From the NCBI RefSeq assembly GCF_025370935.1, contig NC_133476.1, forward strand, positions 17,198,180-17,262,179: a stretch of 64,000 nucleotides of DNA. Reading direction: 5' to 3'. This DNA comes from Choristoneura fumiferana (Eukaryota > Arthropoda > Insecta > Lepidoptera > Tortricidae). Below are positions 39,831-50,900 of the stretch, one piece after another (within the stretch, counting starts at the first letter, position 1; each line of letters begins with the position of its first letter). The position numbers were made by a program, and so were the translations under genes. The notes under the pieces are model-generated. The model worked only from the letters and a program-made list of their open reading frames with translations, did no database searches and was not told where the DNA came from.

Positions 39831-42600
39831 CCTTATCAGTGTTCACGTAGTCACGAAGGTTATATAGGGTACCATGGTATATAATGCATTAGGTACACTA
39901 ATTATTTAAGCTAACCATGTTTTCATCATTATTTCAAGAATTCCTTAACCTGTATTACAATTAGGTCAAAAAACGACATTTCAGTTATTTAGCTGGCAAC
40001 ACTATACCTAGATAGATTAAACTTTGAAAGTTTTTCGTTCGCCATATTTTATTAATGGAGGCCACTTTTGCAGTTAGTTAGTAGGTAAGGTAATTCATTT
40101 AAATGTGTAGGTAGGTAAAAAAGTCTTAAGTCCCAGTCCCAGAGTTATTTTACATGAACAAATTAAACAGCAGAGTGTTATTCTACTAATGCCATGAATA
40201 AAATATAAACGAAACATAATAAAAACAATTTTAGTTGTAACTTAATAATTCACACTTCTAATACTTCATTTTCGTAGTTAGAAACCTCAATTGTAGCTTT
40301 AAAATATTCATCATATCATAAAATGTGTATTCACAATCATAATATTAGAGCCTTTAAATTTTATTGTACGTAAAAAGAATACCTACCTTATTATTCCTAT
40401 ACATCTAGATAATACTTACAGATAATTTTGAAGATAAAAAACCAAGCTAGATAACTGGAATAATTCTGGGTAAATTATGTTTTTTCGTATCTACGATTAA
40501 ACCCATTGATATCCGCATTTCAGCTTTTATAATAAAAACTTGACAATAATGAGCCATAAAGTCATCAACATATATGACTTTTTCAACACTTCTTAGCGTC
40601 TCATCGGAATTGAACACTTACGTTTTTCATATCATAGGTAGCCTAATCTAAAACCATTTTAGGTACATCCCAAACACATAGTAAAGCTAAGAACTCGATT
40701 TTGTTCCGTACTAGTTCACAATAATTGCTAACTCATTCATTGATTATAGTTCTTACGAATCATTCAGCCAAATGCAAGCGAAGTCATAGTCAAGCAGTAG
40801 GTACTTACTGTACAGTTAAAATTGTTTAAGCAACCTGTGCTGGTTCGTATATCTAGAATAGCATAGCCCTGTAGTAAGGAAACTGTAGCGTAACGTAAGT
40901 TAAGCCGAAAAGGGATCACCAATTGGAATAATTTGACTCGGACCAGAACAGTGTGATGTAGACGTGACAAAGCTAGAGATTGCGATCCTAAACGATGTTA
41001 TTCTAATCAGTGTAGCTAATTATTTACTTAACAGAAAACGCGTTGAAGTTTTTGAAGAAAATCTGGTTTAAGTTGAAAGAAATAACTGTTTTTCTTCCCG
41101 CTTCTGCAACACACAGGGTTTGATTTCTTATTCGTTTTAACAACAGCTTCTAACGATCCATTTGAATGCGGACTCGCTGGCGTACGTGTTCACTAAGCTT
41201 CATAGTGATTTTGTCATTACGAAATTGATTGTGGAAAGGGTACCAAAGTTGGTTCAACTGTACATCCATTTATTTTAATTCTTTAGCGATCTATTCAACA
41301 TTAGGCATGCAAATAAAAAAGAAAAAAAAATTAAATAACAATAAAATAATAATGTAATAATATGAATGAAATTATTTCTTTCTTTCTTAAAAAAAAAACT
41401 TTGTATGGACGCTTGTACAAATGCTATCCATGGATTCTACGTAGCTATAATACAATTCATCGTTTGGGATCACAATAAACTTTTACACTATAGTGATTCT
41501 AGATCTTTAGTAGGTATAGGTACACATACCTACTGTAGAACGCACTAATTTCCTTACTCAAGTCGTCACATAAGTATAAAATAGATAGGTCATAAAATAA
41601 ACAATTACTTTCTTATATTCAACCATTCTTAAAATTTTGAAATTGATTGTAATATTTTTAAAGCAAGAATTGGCATGGGTATCCGCCTCTTCTTTAAAAC
41701 TTCTTCTGAAATACTTCTTAAAAATGTTAATCTACATTGACTTTTATATTATTTTGAAACCCACGCAGGTATTGAGATCAGGTTGTATACGTACATTGTA
41801 CTTGTAAAAGCCGTTACCTACCTACGTAAAATTTAAATTACAGCGAAAACAAAATGATTTTCGAAATAGTGTAAAAGAACTTTGAGCCAAGCCGAAACCA
41901 TTGGAAGAGTTGGGTTTTAATAAAATTAAAGATAAGTTGAAAGTATTCAAAATACTCTATTCTACTCACCTGTTGCCTACGGCCGTTAGCTATTCAAAAA
42001 TCGAATTATATTGCCCTAAGATGATACGGTATCCTTGAATCATGGAAACCCTGAAGTTCTTGTTGCAATTTTTTCATTGCCGGTACCGAACTGATACCGT
42101 ACATCCTTGGCTCCTAAGTTGGAGACGCATGTGTTACCCAAACCTACTTACATCTTAAGAATAGCCGGATATTATGGAACTTTGTCTTAATAAACTATGT
42201 GTGTGACACTTTGTAATATTATGTACATCGGTAAAAGCGAACGTGCAATACAGTACAGTTACAGTATTAAATGATGTTGTACCGGATAACTCTCGTCTTC
42301 AATCGAGTTTAGCTCGACATGTTTCGGGCTAATTCGTAGCCCTTCTTCCTAGGTGCAACGCGACTCGGCGGCTGCCGCAACACGCGCACAATCGCAATTT
42401 TGTCATTACCTAGTGTGCGAAAGACTTACGACGTAAACTGTACTGTAGGTACGTACGTATACAAGTCGCACTCGAGAAATAGCAGAAAAATTGCAGGTAG
42501 TTTGTGCTTCCACTATGGGTTCAAACATCAAATTGGCCCCAAGATGGAAGCCAATTGGACGTGTGACTTTGTAAAATCATTTTGTTTGGGGACAGTGAAC
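39831..42600. other. 2.8 kb of AT-rich DNA with almost no recognised repeats
   Basis: The only landmark is 42275-42345 (CGGATAACTCTCGTCTTCAA, TCGAGTTTAGCTCGACATGT), a relative of the hairpin at 61801-61936. No exon could be supported. It is the least transposon-marked stretch between the two gene regions. Confidence 0.4.
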
Positions 42601-43013
42601 GTATGATTGGTTTTTTGGAGTCTTTTTTTGTATTTTTTATTTCAACTCCAAATTTGTTACTTTTACGGGTATCCCGTGAAACCATATAATAGCCATATAT
42701 ATATCATAATTTGATTGCTTAGTAGCGACATCTCTTGTCTGGGTGAGCGGTTGGTTCCGAAAGAGTGTGACGTCTCTTGATGAGAGCGGAACATAGATGT
42801 CGCTAGTGCTGCTGCATAAGTAGCGTAGTAGAAATAAGCAACCTGAGATACGTATGCATAGGAAAAATTCGTGTCTAGATTCCTGTCCAGCGGTGGTGTA
42901 GGGGTTATAGCACGCAGCACGGATTGCTGAGGACCTGGGTTCGATTCCCAGCGCTGGTCTCTTTTTCTAGTTTTTCTGTGCATCCATGTCTCAGTTTGTA
43001 TTTTCGACAGTGA
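42601..43013 (+). mobile_element. Third SINE-like family, second copy with inverted flank
   Basis: Positions 42765-43013 repeat 39488-39735 at high identity (TGACGTCTCTTGATGAGAGC, AGCGGTGGTGTAGGGGTTAT, CAGCGCTGGTCTCTTTTTCT). The flank GATTGGTTTTTTGGAGTC ... CGGGTATCCCGTGA at 42605-42680 is the reverse complement of the flank right of the first copy, so unit and flank have changed relative orientation. Confidence 0.8.
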
Positions 43014-43395
43014 ACTTGTTAAAGCTAAGGTGAAAGCAACACTCTCTGTAAGCGTTTTGCGGTAACACATGTGTCTCTTCTCTACTATAACTTAATGTTA
43101 ATAGTTCTTCTCCTCCGCACTTCCAATAATAATACACAATAAGGTATGTGATATTTTGCCGGTTGTATAGTTTGCGTATTGTATCTATAAGAGGAACAGC
43201 TTTAAATTTTATTGTAAATAGTATTAAGGTGCAATTTTGTATTTAATTGTAAATTAAAGGTCCAAATTGTGGCAAACTAGCTCAATGGTGGATTTGGTGT
43301 CATTTGGAGTCCAAATTTTGGACTGTATTTGTAAACGCTTTTCATGTGATCCCTGTTTAAAAGTATGTTACGAGTGTAACTTGAAGAAAGTTCTT

Positions 43396-43520
43396 TATTA
43401 TATGATAGGGGGCAAACGAGGCGGGTCGCCTGGTGGAAAGCAATCAGCGCCACCCATGGACACCCACAACATGAGTTACCGATGCGTTGTCGGCCCTTTA
43501 AGAGAGGAGTAGGCTCGTTT
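43396..43520. repeat. Short retroelement fragment (GGGGGCAAACGAG family)
   Basis: GGGGGCAAACGAGGCGGGTC, GCCTGGTGGAAAGCAATCAG and CACCCATGGACACCCACAAC form a recurring lepidopteran repeat pattern known to me by sight. Only one copy here. Confidence 0.55.
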
Positions 43521-44354
43521 TCTTGACACACTATCAACTGTCAGTTCAAGATCATTAGTACCGGCGTTGTATAAGAAAGTTGAGATTGGCATCAGTATTT
43601 GCATATACATTTTTGAGGATCCGACACATCACTAGTTGACATCACATGACAGAACCAAAGTTAGTTTTCAATAAACATACTTTTAAACATGCGATAATTA
43701 ATTTAATGTTTTCAAGCCAAATGGACCAATTTATGTACAGCGAGGAAAATTATTTGAAAACTGGTTTTTATCTTATTTGCTGAATATTATTCTATATGCC
43801 AGATCATGTTTATGTTATTAAAAGGCATGGATATGAATAATTATATTGAATGAAACATTGATTTATTACAATAATCCAAATGTAAATATTCTATGCAAAT
43901 AAATTAACTTTTAATTAGCTTAAAATATAAATCTTAATAAAATTATCTTTTGTTTTATTGGTACTTTTACATCATGTCCATAAACTTAAGAAAAAAAGTA
44001 CTTAGTATTTTTTTTTTAAAAACCTGTGCCATAAAAAATACTAAAAAGAAGAAAACAAGTCTAGTAATCTAAAACTCTGTTAAGTAGCTAACTTAAAAGT
44101 TCAAAAGTCTGGACCCATTAGGTAACTAAGATTTATTGAGCTGATCATGATTTTAAGGTCTCAATTCCCTAGTCTAACCATTTAGACTGCAGCTAGGACC
44201 AAACAAATGGACATACATACCCACATACAATACATACATATGCTCGACAAACATTAACCCTCCTTTGGGTAGTCGAGTAACAAATAGTTAGAATGCATTC
44301 ATTCATAGAGAATGGCAATCATCTTAAGCATAATGGAGCAGTCTGATGTTTAAA
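43521..44354. other. Intergenic DNA with a scrap of the TGGACATACATAC family
   Basis: Positions 44040-44290 contain AAGAAGAAAACAAGTCTAGT, ACCAAACAAATGGACATACA and CCCTCCTTTGGGTAGTCGAG, related to 53090-53640 and 59210-59680. The rest is unassigned. Confidence 0.5.
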
Positions 44355-45545
44355 AAACCGGCCAAGAGCGTGTCGGACACGCTCTAAATAGGGTTCCGTA
44401 GCCATTACGGAAAAATTATGTGATATTTTTCTAAGGATTTCGTATATTATACGGAATCTTCCAAGTTTAGGTACATTTTATACCTTGGGCTGCTATTTAC
44501 TCTTAAACTACTAAAAATTATCAAGCAAACTTAGCCGTTATAGTTTTCCTTGAAAGTTTGATGTACTTACGTAAAAAAATCACTGAATCGAAAAATCGTC
44601 TTAGCAAACCCCTAATGGTTTTAAAATGGTTATAAATCTTTTGTTTGCTCGAAAGTTATATGCCATAATTTCATTATCCCGAACTTCACATGCCCGAAAT
44701 TTCATTTTCCCGAATGTTTCGTTTACTAGAAAACTTATTTGATATATTCTTATTTTCCCGAAAATTTGATGCCATAATATTAGTTAATAGAATATTCAAA
44801 CGCCATACTACATAGTGTTTATTTTGATTATGATTGATTAAAATTGCTTTTTTCTATTACTAATATATCTATTATCTTTATTATTCGGGCTACTATAAAA
44901 AAAACCTAACATCGAAGGCTAAGGCGCCTTAGCTTTCGGAACCTAACCTATCCGAGTCGCTTCTGCTCCGAACCGTCTTGCTCGCTCGCTTCGCTCGCTC
45001 GCATAAATCAAATGTCGCAAGTCTTACCAAACGTAATCTTTGTGATTAAAATTTACCTAATTCAAAGGCTTGTTTGACGTATGGGATTTATTAGTATATA
45101 GTGTCGATACTCACCATTTACATGGATGGCAAATGATATTATGGGATGTGATACTTATGGCTTACAATGATTATGAAAAATAAAATTATTGAAATTAATA
45201 TTATGGGAAACAAAGATTCTGTCATTTGATTAATATGGTAAACAATGAGTAGTGAAAATGAATTTATAAGAAACAATATTATGACGGTTGAATATTATAG
45301 CACATGAAATTCGGGCAAGTAAAAGTATACCTTTTAAAATACCTATCCAACGATACCCCACACTATAGGGTTGGATGAAAAAAAAAAACACCCCCACTTT
45401 ACGTCTATGGGAGGTACCCTAAAAAATTTTTTTACCATTTTTTATTGTACCATTTTGTCGGCATAGTTTACATATGTATCCGTGCAAAATTACAGCTTTC
45501 TAGCATTGATAGTCTCCGATTGATTTGGCTCCGGAACCCTAAAAA
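44355..45545. repeat. GGGTTCCG-family repeat split by an array-core-array element
   Basis: The outer parts belong to the GGGTTCCG family (44355-44640, CCGGCCAAGAGCGTGTCGGA; 45330-45545, ending TGGCTCCGGAACCCTAAAAA). Between them, 44650-44800 repeats ATTTCATTTTCCCGAATG-type words. The core, subtype 1 copy 3, lies at 44889-45003 (CTATAAAAAAAACCTAACAT ... CGAACCGTCTTGCTCGCTCG). Positions 45120-45330 carry inverted words (AATATTATGGGAAACA, GAAATTCGGGCAAGT). Confidence 0.7.
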
Positions 45546-46499
45546 ATGGCTAAGTGTGAGTTGGACTATATACGGCTAAGGGTATAGACTAATCTGTAAG
45601 TGTATATGAGTATAGCACAGCCCTCTTCCCAGCCAAATGTTGTAGTAGTGTGGGGTATTTTAACCTCCTGCGACCTCCTGCGACCCACCATACAACAAAA
45701 ATTGACATCGAAATTTAAATCTTAATATCTCATAGATAAAGTTGAATTTATTATTTTGTTAATTTGAAAGACACAGAGAAAATGACACTATTCCTTTTTC
45801 AAAAGATACAAATTCTAAATATTGCTATCAATATGTACTATACTTGGTTTGGATAGGTATAACTAAAGGTAAACAAACCTCAGCTGTCAGATTTGGTACA
45901 TCCAAGGATTTTAAACATTTTACGATTTTACTTATCTATCATTGTAATACAAACTATAGTCTATTCAGGATAACATTGGACTCTAGAAGGTCACAGAAGA
46001 AGGGGTTCTAAAGATTTTTTTGTGAATTCGTAATAATGATGATGATGATGAATAAAAGAAGTAATATGACGAGAGAGAGTTTCTGATTTTTATTATTGGT
46101 TGTGCTATAAGAAGGCTCTTATACCAAATTTTAAGTTCCTAGAACGGCTAGAAGTACCCTGTAGGTTTTTCAGTTATGGCAATTGGTATCAAAGGAAGGA
46201 AACAACTTTTTTAATGACTAAGGAATGTGATCAAAATAAGGACATCAGAAACAGGTATGTGGATGGTATGGGCTTGTTGAATGAAGGTGTAAATGTGATT
46301 CTGAGTCAACCACTTTCAGAAGAAGCAATGCTGATTTACAGGGTCATCAGATAGGCCTTTGCATCCAGAGACTAGGTTTCAGTACAAGGGAGAGTGTGAC
46401 ATGTATCTGAGGCTCCCCATGAGGCTGACAGTCACATTTGGTGTACTTAAAACTTAAAATATCAGAAAAAATGAGACTGTATCTTTTGACTGTTTTTAT
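45546..46499. other. Intergenic DNA; an 84-residue open frame not called a gene
   Basis: The plus frame 46100-46354 starts within a CCAAATTTTAAGTTCCTAGA stretch typical of lepidopteran repeats, then becomes more protein-like (MTKECDQNKDIRNRY). No domain or splice partner is recognised. Confidence 0.4.
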
Positions 46500-46800
46500 T
46501 TTTATTTTTTTTATTCGACTGGATGGCAAACAAGCAAGTGGGTTTCCTGATGGTAAGAGATCACCATCGCCCATAAACATCTGCAACACCAGGGGTATTG
46601 CAGATGCATTGCCAACCTAGAGGCCTAAGATGGGATACCTCAAGTGCCAGTAATTTCACCGGCTGTCTTACCCTCCATGCCGAAACACAACAGTGCAAGC
46701 ATCTGCTGCTTCATGGCAGGATTAGCGAGCAAGATGGTGATAGCAATACGGGCGGACCTTGCACAAGGTCCTACCACCCGTTTCGACTTAGGAGTCTGGT
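46500..46800 (-). mobile_element. Poly(A) short retroelement, minus copy near Dpm3 3' end
   Basis: T-run, TTCGACTGGATGGCAAACAA, AAGTGGGTTTCCTGATGGTA, GCAACACCAGGGGTATTGCA, then ACGGGCGGACCTTGCACAAG and GTCCTACCACCCG. The longest copy of the family in the window. Confidence 0.87.
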
Positions 46801-47049
46801 TCTTTTACTTCAAGAGGTAGCAGACCTGAATATTTGGTATAAAATATGACAATAAAGGACTAAGATGAGTTTTTTTTAAGATAATCCTTTTCCAAAAAAA
46901 CTGGAAAATTTTGATAAAGACAGATTGATTGCTGTAAAGAATCGTTAAATTGTTGAATAACAAAAATTTAAGTAGCATCATAATATATTATATATTATAC
47001 AAATTTACAAATAAACCTTAATAACTATATACACAAACTGGTATGAACT
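46801..47049. other. Probable 3' flank / 3'UTR of Dpm3
   Basis: AT-rich, with no repeat. No canonical AATAAA is seen on the minus strand immediately after the stop, so a variant poly(A) signal is likely. Confidence 0.35.
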
Positions 47050-47328
47050 TTACCAACTAAGCCCCTTGCTTGCCAAGTCCTTCTTGGCCTCCAATATCTC
47101 TGCCTGTAGTTCTTTAGCCGCATCTTCACAATTGTTAAACGAGAACACTCTGTATAGGATGACAGTGACAGCATACAATCCAAAAAGAATAACGAATATT
47201 ATTGGAGATACTATTATAAGGTTCATGTTGTTTTCTATCGCTGGATGCTTCACGTAGCCACCAACAAGGGAGTACCAGACTGCTAACAAGGCAGACGCCA
47301 CCGATATCCATTCTAGTAGCTTTGTCAT
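47050..47328 (-). CDS. Dpm3: Dolichol-phosphate mannosyltransferase subunit 3
   Basis: A complete 92-residue single coding exon, the usual length of DPM3. It starts MTKLLEWISVASALLAVWYS. It has two hydrophobic segments (about residues 7-26 and 36-60, including IIFVILFGLYAVTVILYRV) and ends in a charged helical tail (NCEDAAKELQAEILEAKKDL, then ASKGLSW). In animals DPM3 anchors the catalytic DPM1 to the ER membrane and binds DPM2. The complex makes dolichol-phosphate-mannose for N-glycans, GPI anchors and O-mannosylation. An acceptor (CTTTTCAG) four bases before the ATG pairs with a donor CAG/GTATGT at 47442, giving a 110-nt intron wholly in the 5'UTR. The gene is head to head with Vps34. The start is the first ATG after the acceptor and matches the family start. 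Confidence 0.95.
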   Translation of the reverse strand: MTKLLEWISVASALLAVWYSLVGGYVKHPAIENNMNLIIVSPIIFVILFGLYAVTVILYRVFSFNNCEDAAKELQAEILEAKKDLASKGLSW

Positions 47329-47332
47329 TGTT

Positions 47333-47442
47333 CTGAAAAGAATTCCATTGTTAAAAATAAGGAAGCAAACTTTCTCTGCTGTGATTACCTACATATATGG
47401 AACAGAAATACTTGCGATTTATTAATATTCGCAAGGACATAC
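47333..47442 (-). other. Dpm3: Dpm3 5'UTR intron
   Basis: On the minus strand the donor is CAG/GTATGT (reading from 47442) and the acceptor CTTTTCAG ends at 47333. The 110-nt intron leaves AACA before the ATG. The upstream UTR exon starts somewhere left of the shared promoter (past 47443). Confidence 0.7.
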
Positions 47443-47459
47443 CTGATTCAAGTTATTAT

Positions 47460-47937
47460 CTCTGATTACTAGCAATAAAATTCAAAGGACAAAATCACAA
47501 CAACATAACCTATTTTATCTTACGTCAAGTCAACTGTCAAACGTGAGTCAAACGTTCTGTCGCTTTCAAATGGATTGAGACTCTGTTAAAATTCATTCGA
47601 AATAACATTTACTAACGCTAAGCAACGATTTTTAATGTAACTCAAACAGTTAAAACAGGCCAAACTATTTAAGATACTAAAATAAACACATATCTGGTGC
47701 CCCAGTTTTAAAATTTTGAGCGGTTTTTATATTGCAATAAATAGCATAGGTGTCATTGTTTGACGTGTATGTATACTTTAGGATGATCAGATCATTATGT
47801 CAAAATTAAAACTGTTACTGTCAGTTTAATGTCAAGTAAGAGCAAAGCAAACGATTTATCCAAAATAAATACCAGCTGCGTTGCAATTCAATCTACCTCA
47901 TACTGTTGCGTCTTAATAAAAAATTGACTAATTCACC
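47460..47937. promoter_or_regulatory. Putative bidirectional promoter between Dpm3 and Vps34
   Basis: About 480 bp separate the Dpm3 UTR exon from the Vps34 ATG. The stretch has no transposon landmark in a region otherwise full of them, consistent with constraint. Several GTCAAA / TTTGAC words occur (47525-47560, 47810-47835). No TATA box is evident for either gene. Transcription starts cannot be placed from sequence. Confidence 0.5.
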
Positions 47938-50900
47938 ATGAACGAAATAGACGATAAGTTTTACTACGTGTACAGTTCATCGCTAGACCACAAATTAGAA
48001 ATAAAAATGTGAGTACCTATCTGATGTTACAATGAAAAAATTAACACGCCTTTGTTCCTAAACAATTTTTATCATTTCAGAGGTACATTGGAAGGTAAAC
48101 GTACAAAGCCAGAGTACGACAAGTTGCTCTCAGATCCTATGCTGAAGTTCTCTGGCTTGTATCAAGAAGGTTGCTCCGATTTATATGTTACTTGCCAAGT
48201 GCTTAGTGATGGCGCGCCCTTAGCGCTCCCAGTCACCACTTCATATAAGGCATTTACTAATCGCTGGAAGTAAGTATACTTTTTTCTTCTTTCCCGGTAC
48301 CCCATTAAGTGTAGTGAATAAAAGGGTCGGTCCAGAAAGAAAACAATGGAGATCAACGAAAAATACTGACCCAAGCACCCCACAAAGCCTAACGTGAGAA
48401 TACGTACGGCTCTCCTGGCTTTCCAACAAATGGCTGAAGCAAGACTATGGCTAGATAAGAAACCCATCCAACCCTTTCCTCCCCATAATAAGCTCAAGGG
48501 AATGGGGATATGCACTCAGATTTTTTAGCAGCTGAGAGTCCCGCAATGTCTGAGCCCTCCATTGCCAGTCGTTCATTATGGATTTTTCTCAATTTCATGC
48601 CCCATCTCCTATAAAACACCTTGTATAAAATTTAAATTACTAAAAACAAGTAAACTAAAGCAAAGACTTATAAGACGATAAGGCCGCCTATTGCTCACCT
48701 TGTAATTATTTCTCTGTGTGTCTGTTTTCTGTATTGCTTACTATGTCTGGTGTACAATAAAGAGTCTTTGTATTGTATTGTATAATGTCTCTGGCCCTTA
48801 GGAGGCACATCCCCCAAAAAAAAGATGTAATGGAGGCAGTGGCGTAGCTACCGGAGGGCTCTAGACGGGGCAGTGCCCCGGGCCCCAAGCTCAGGGGGCC
48901 CCTCGGACTCTGACTTACAAACTATAAATTGAACTAGTGAAAAATTCTTGCACATTCGGAATACGGAACAAACAATTTCAAATAGCTTATTTGGCGCCCT
49001 AGTTTATTTTTTGCCTTTGGTAAATTAGCTACGCCACTGAATGGAGGATTTGAATATAATTCTTCAACTGACTATGGTCTTGGGTAGTCTGTCTCAATCT
49101 CTAACACGAGCTCTCATGCTCTATGGAATGATGCCACGCTAGTTTAGGACACCCTTGTTTCCTTAAACCGGTACTTTTCAAAATAATTGTGTTGTTGAAG
49201 ATACTAATTTTGCTAGAAGGAACAACATAAATTATCACAACTATGTGTTGATTTTTCTAGCTTTAGATTATTGCCATGTGTTAATTTATATGGCTGTATG
49301 GATCATAAATATTGACCTTAGCAAGATTAAAAAAAAATAAAGAATCATATCTTAATTTTAATGTGCTGAATTAATGAAGAAGAATAAACATAAAGATATG
49401 CATTAAAAAATACTACCTGTTTAAAAAATAAAATATAAAAATTATGTAGTTTTTTGATATACCACAGGGAGTTCAATTTTTCGAGCTAAAATCTATCCCA
49501 TGTCCTTCCCAAGAATTCATTTAAATCGGTTTAGCCCTTTAGGATAGACAGACAGACTTTTGCATTTATAATATTAGTGGAAACTATGGCCCAAGCCCTC
49601 TTGTTCTGAGAGGAGGCCTGTGCCCAGCAGTGGGATGTATATAGGCTGGGATGGTGTGATAATATTAGTGGAAACTTGAAATTTGGTATAAAGGTTTATG
49701 GCATAACCCTAAAGAAATGTGAAAATTTAATTTTATTACTTTTTTCTATGTGTATCAGTGGCGATGCGTCTATAGAACCCAAATATTTACAAAATAGGAC
49801 AACAGGATGTTCAGGATTTGTAAAAGATGTAAGCGATTTTGTTTCGGCTTTACCATAGAAATATATGATGCTTCGCCAGTGATGTGTATGAACCATTTTA
49901 AATGACGCCAAACTAAAGAGGGTCTCTGCTTGACACTAGGAACTCATCCTACAGATTTGTACAAAACCCTCAGTGCGCGAGTCCGACACGCACTTGACCA
50001 GTTATTAAACAAGTTATCCTTTGATCACAGCTGGAACGAATGGGTGACCCTCCCAGTCTACTACAGTGATCTGCCACGGAATGCCATCCTTGCGATGACA
50101 ATTTATGACTGCGCTGGCCCAGGGAAAGTCATGGTGGTCGGTGGGACCACCATATCATTCTTCGGGAAACATGGCATGCTGAGACAGGTATGTTTAATGT
50201 ATAGTGATTGTTATCAACATGCACTTTTTGTGGAAAAGTATGGTTGACAAAAATAATAAATACACAAGTATATGTAAGCGCCAAAGTATTTCTTGGAAAG
50301 TTTTTGTTCTTATGAATACCATATAAATTAAGTAAGTGACTGCACCTTAGCCTCTCCATCATCATCATCTTCACCACAACCTACCTATGTACGTCCCACT
50401 GCTGAGCACTTGCCGGCTCTCAGAATGAAAGGGCTTGGGCAGTAGTTTCCACGCGGGCCCAGTGTGGATTGGGAACTTAATAATTAATAAAAATAAAATA
50501 ATTTATTGCCACTGAAAATAAGACAGGTTACAAAATAATTAAAAAAAAACACATAAGCAGGTGGCAATGGTGCTTCGACACACAACACTAACAACGTCCG
50601 ATTGTCCCTCCGAACATTCATCCCGACGCCGACACTTATTAAGTGCGGGTAGTTCGTGATACGAGTGCCGGTACTATTAGGGATCAAGTGCGGGTAGTTC
50701 GAAGAACTCGCGCTGCTAGGCAGACTTGACACCCCACACTTCAGTCTACTCGTGACCACGGCAACTGTAACGTTATATGGTATTTTGACTATGAGTGAGA
50801 ATCACGAAAGTTTAAAACGTTATGATATACATTTTATTTAGAGAAGAATTATTTTCGTTTACTAAACATTTATTATGCCAATGTTTGATTTTAAAAAGAA

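Noticed and set aside
46100..46354. 84-residue open frame near Dpm3
   Set aside because: It begins in repeat-like sequence and no family is recognised. Kept only as part of the intergenic description.
49930..50247. Separate 105-residue gene overlapping Vps34 exon 3
   Set aside because: Only 50031-50187 is conserved with Vps34. The upstream part is intron read through the acceptor site.
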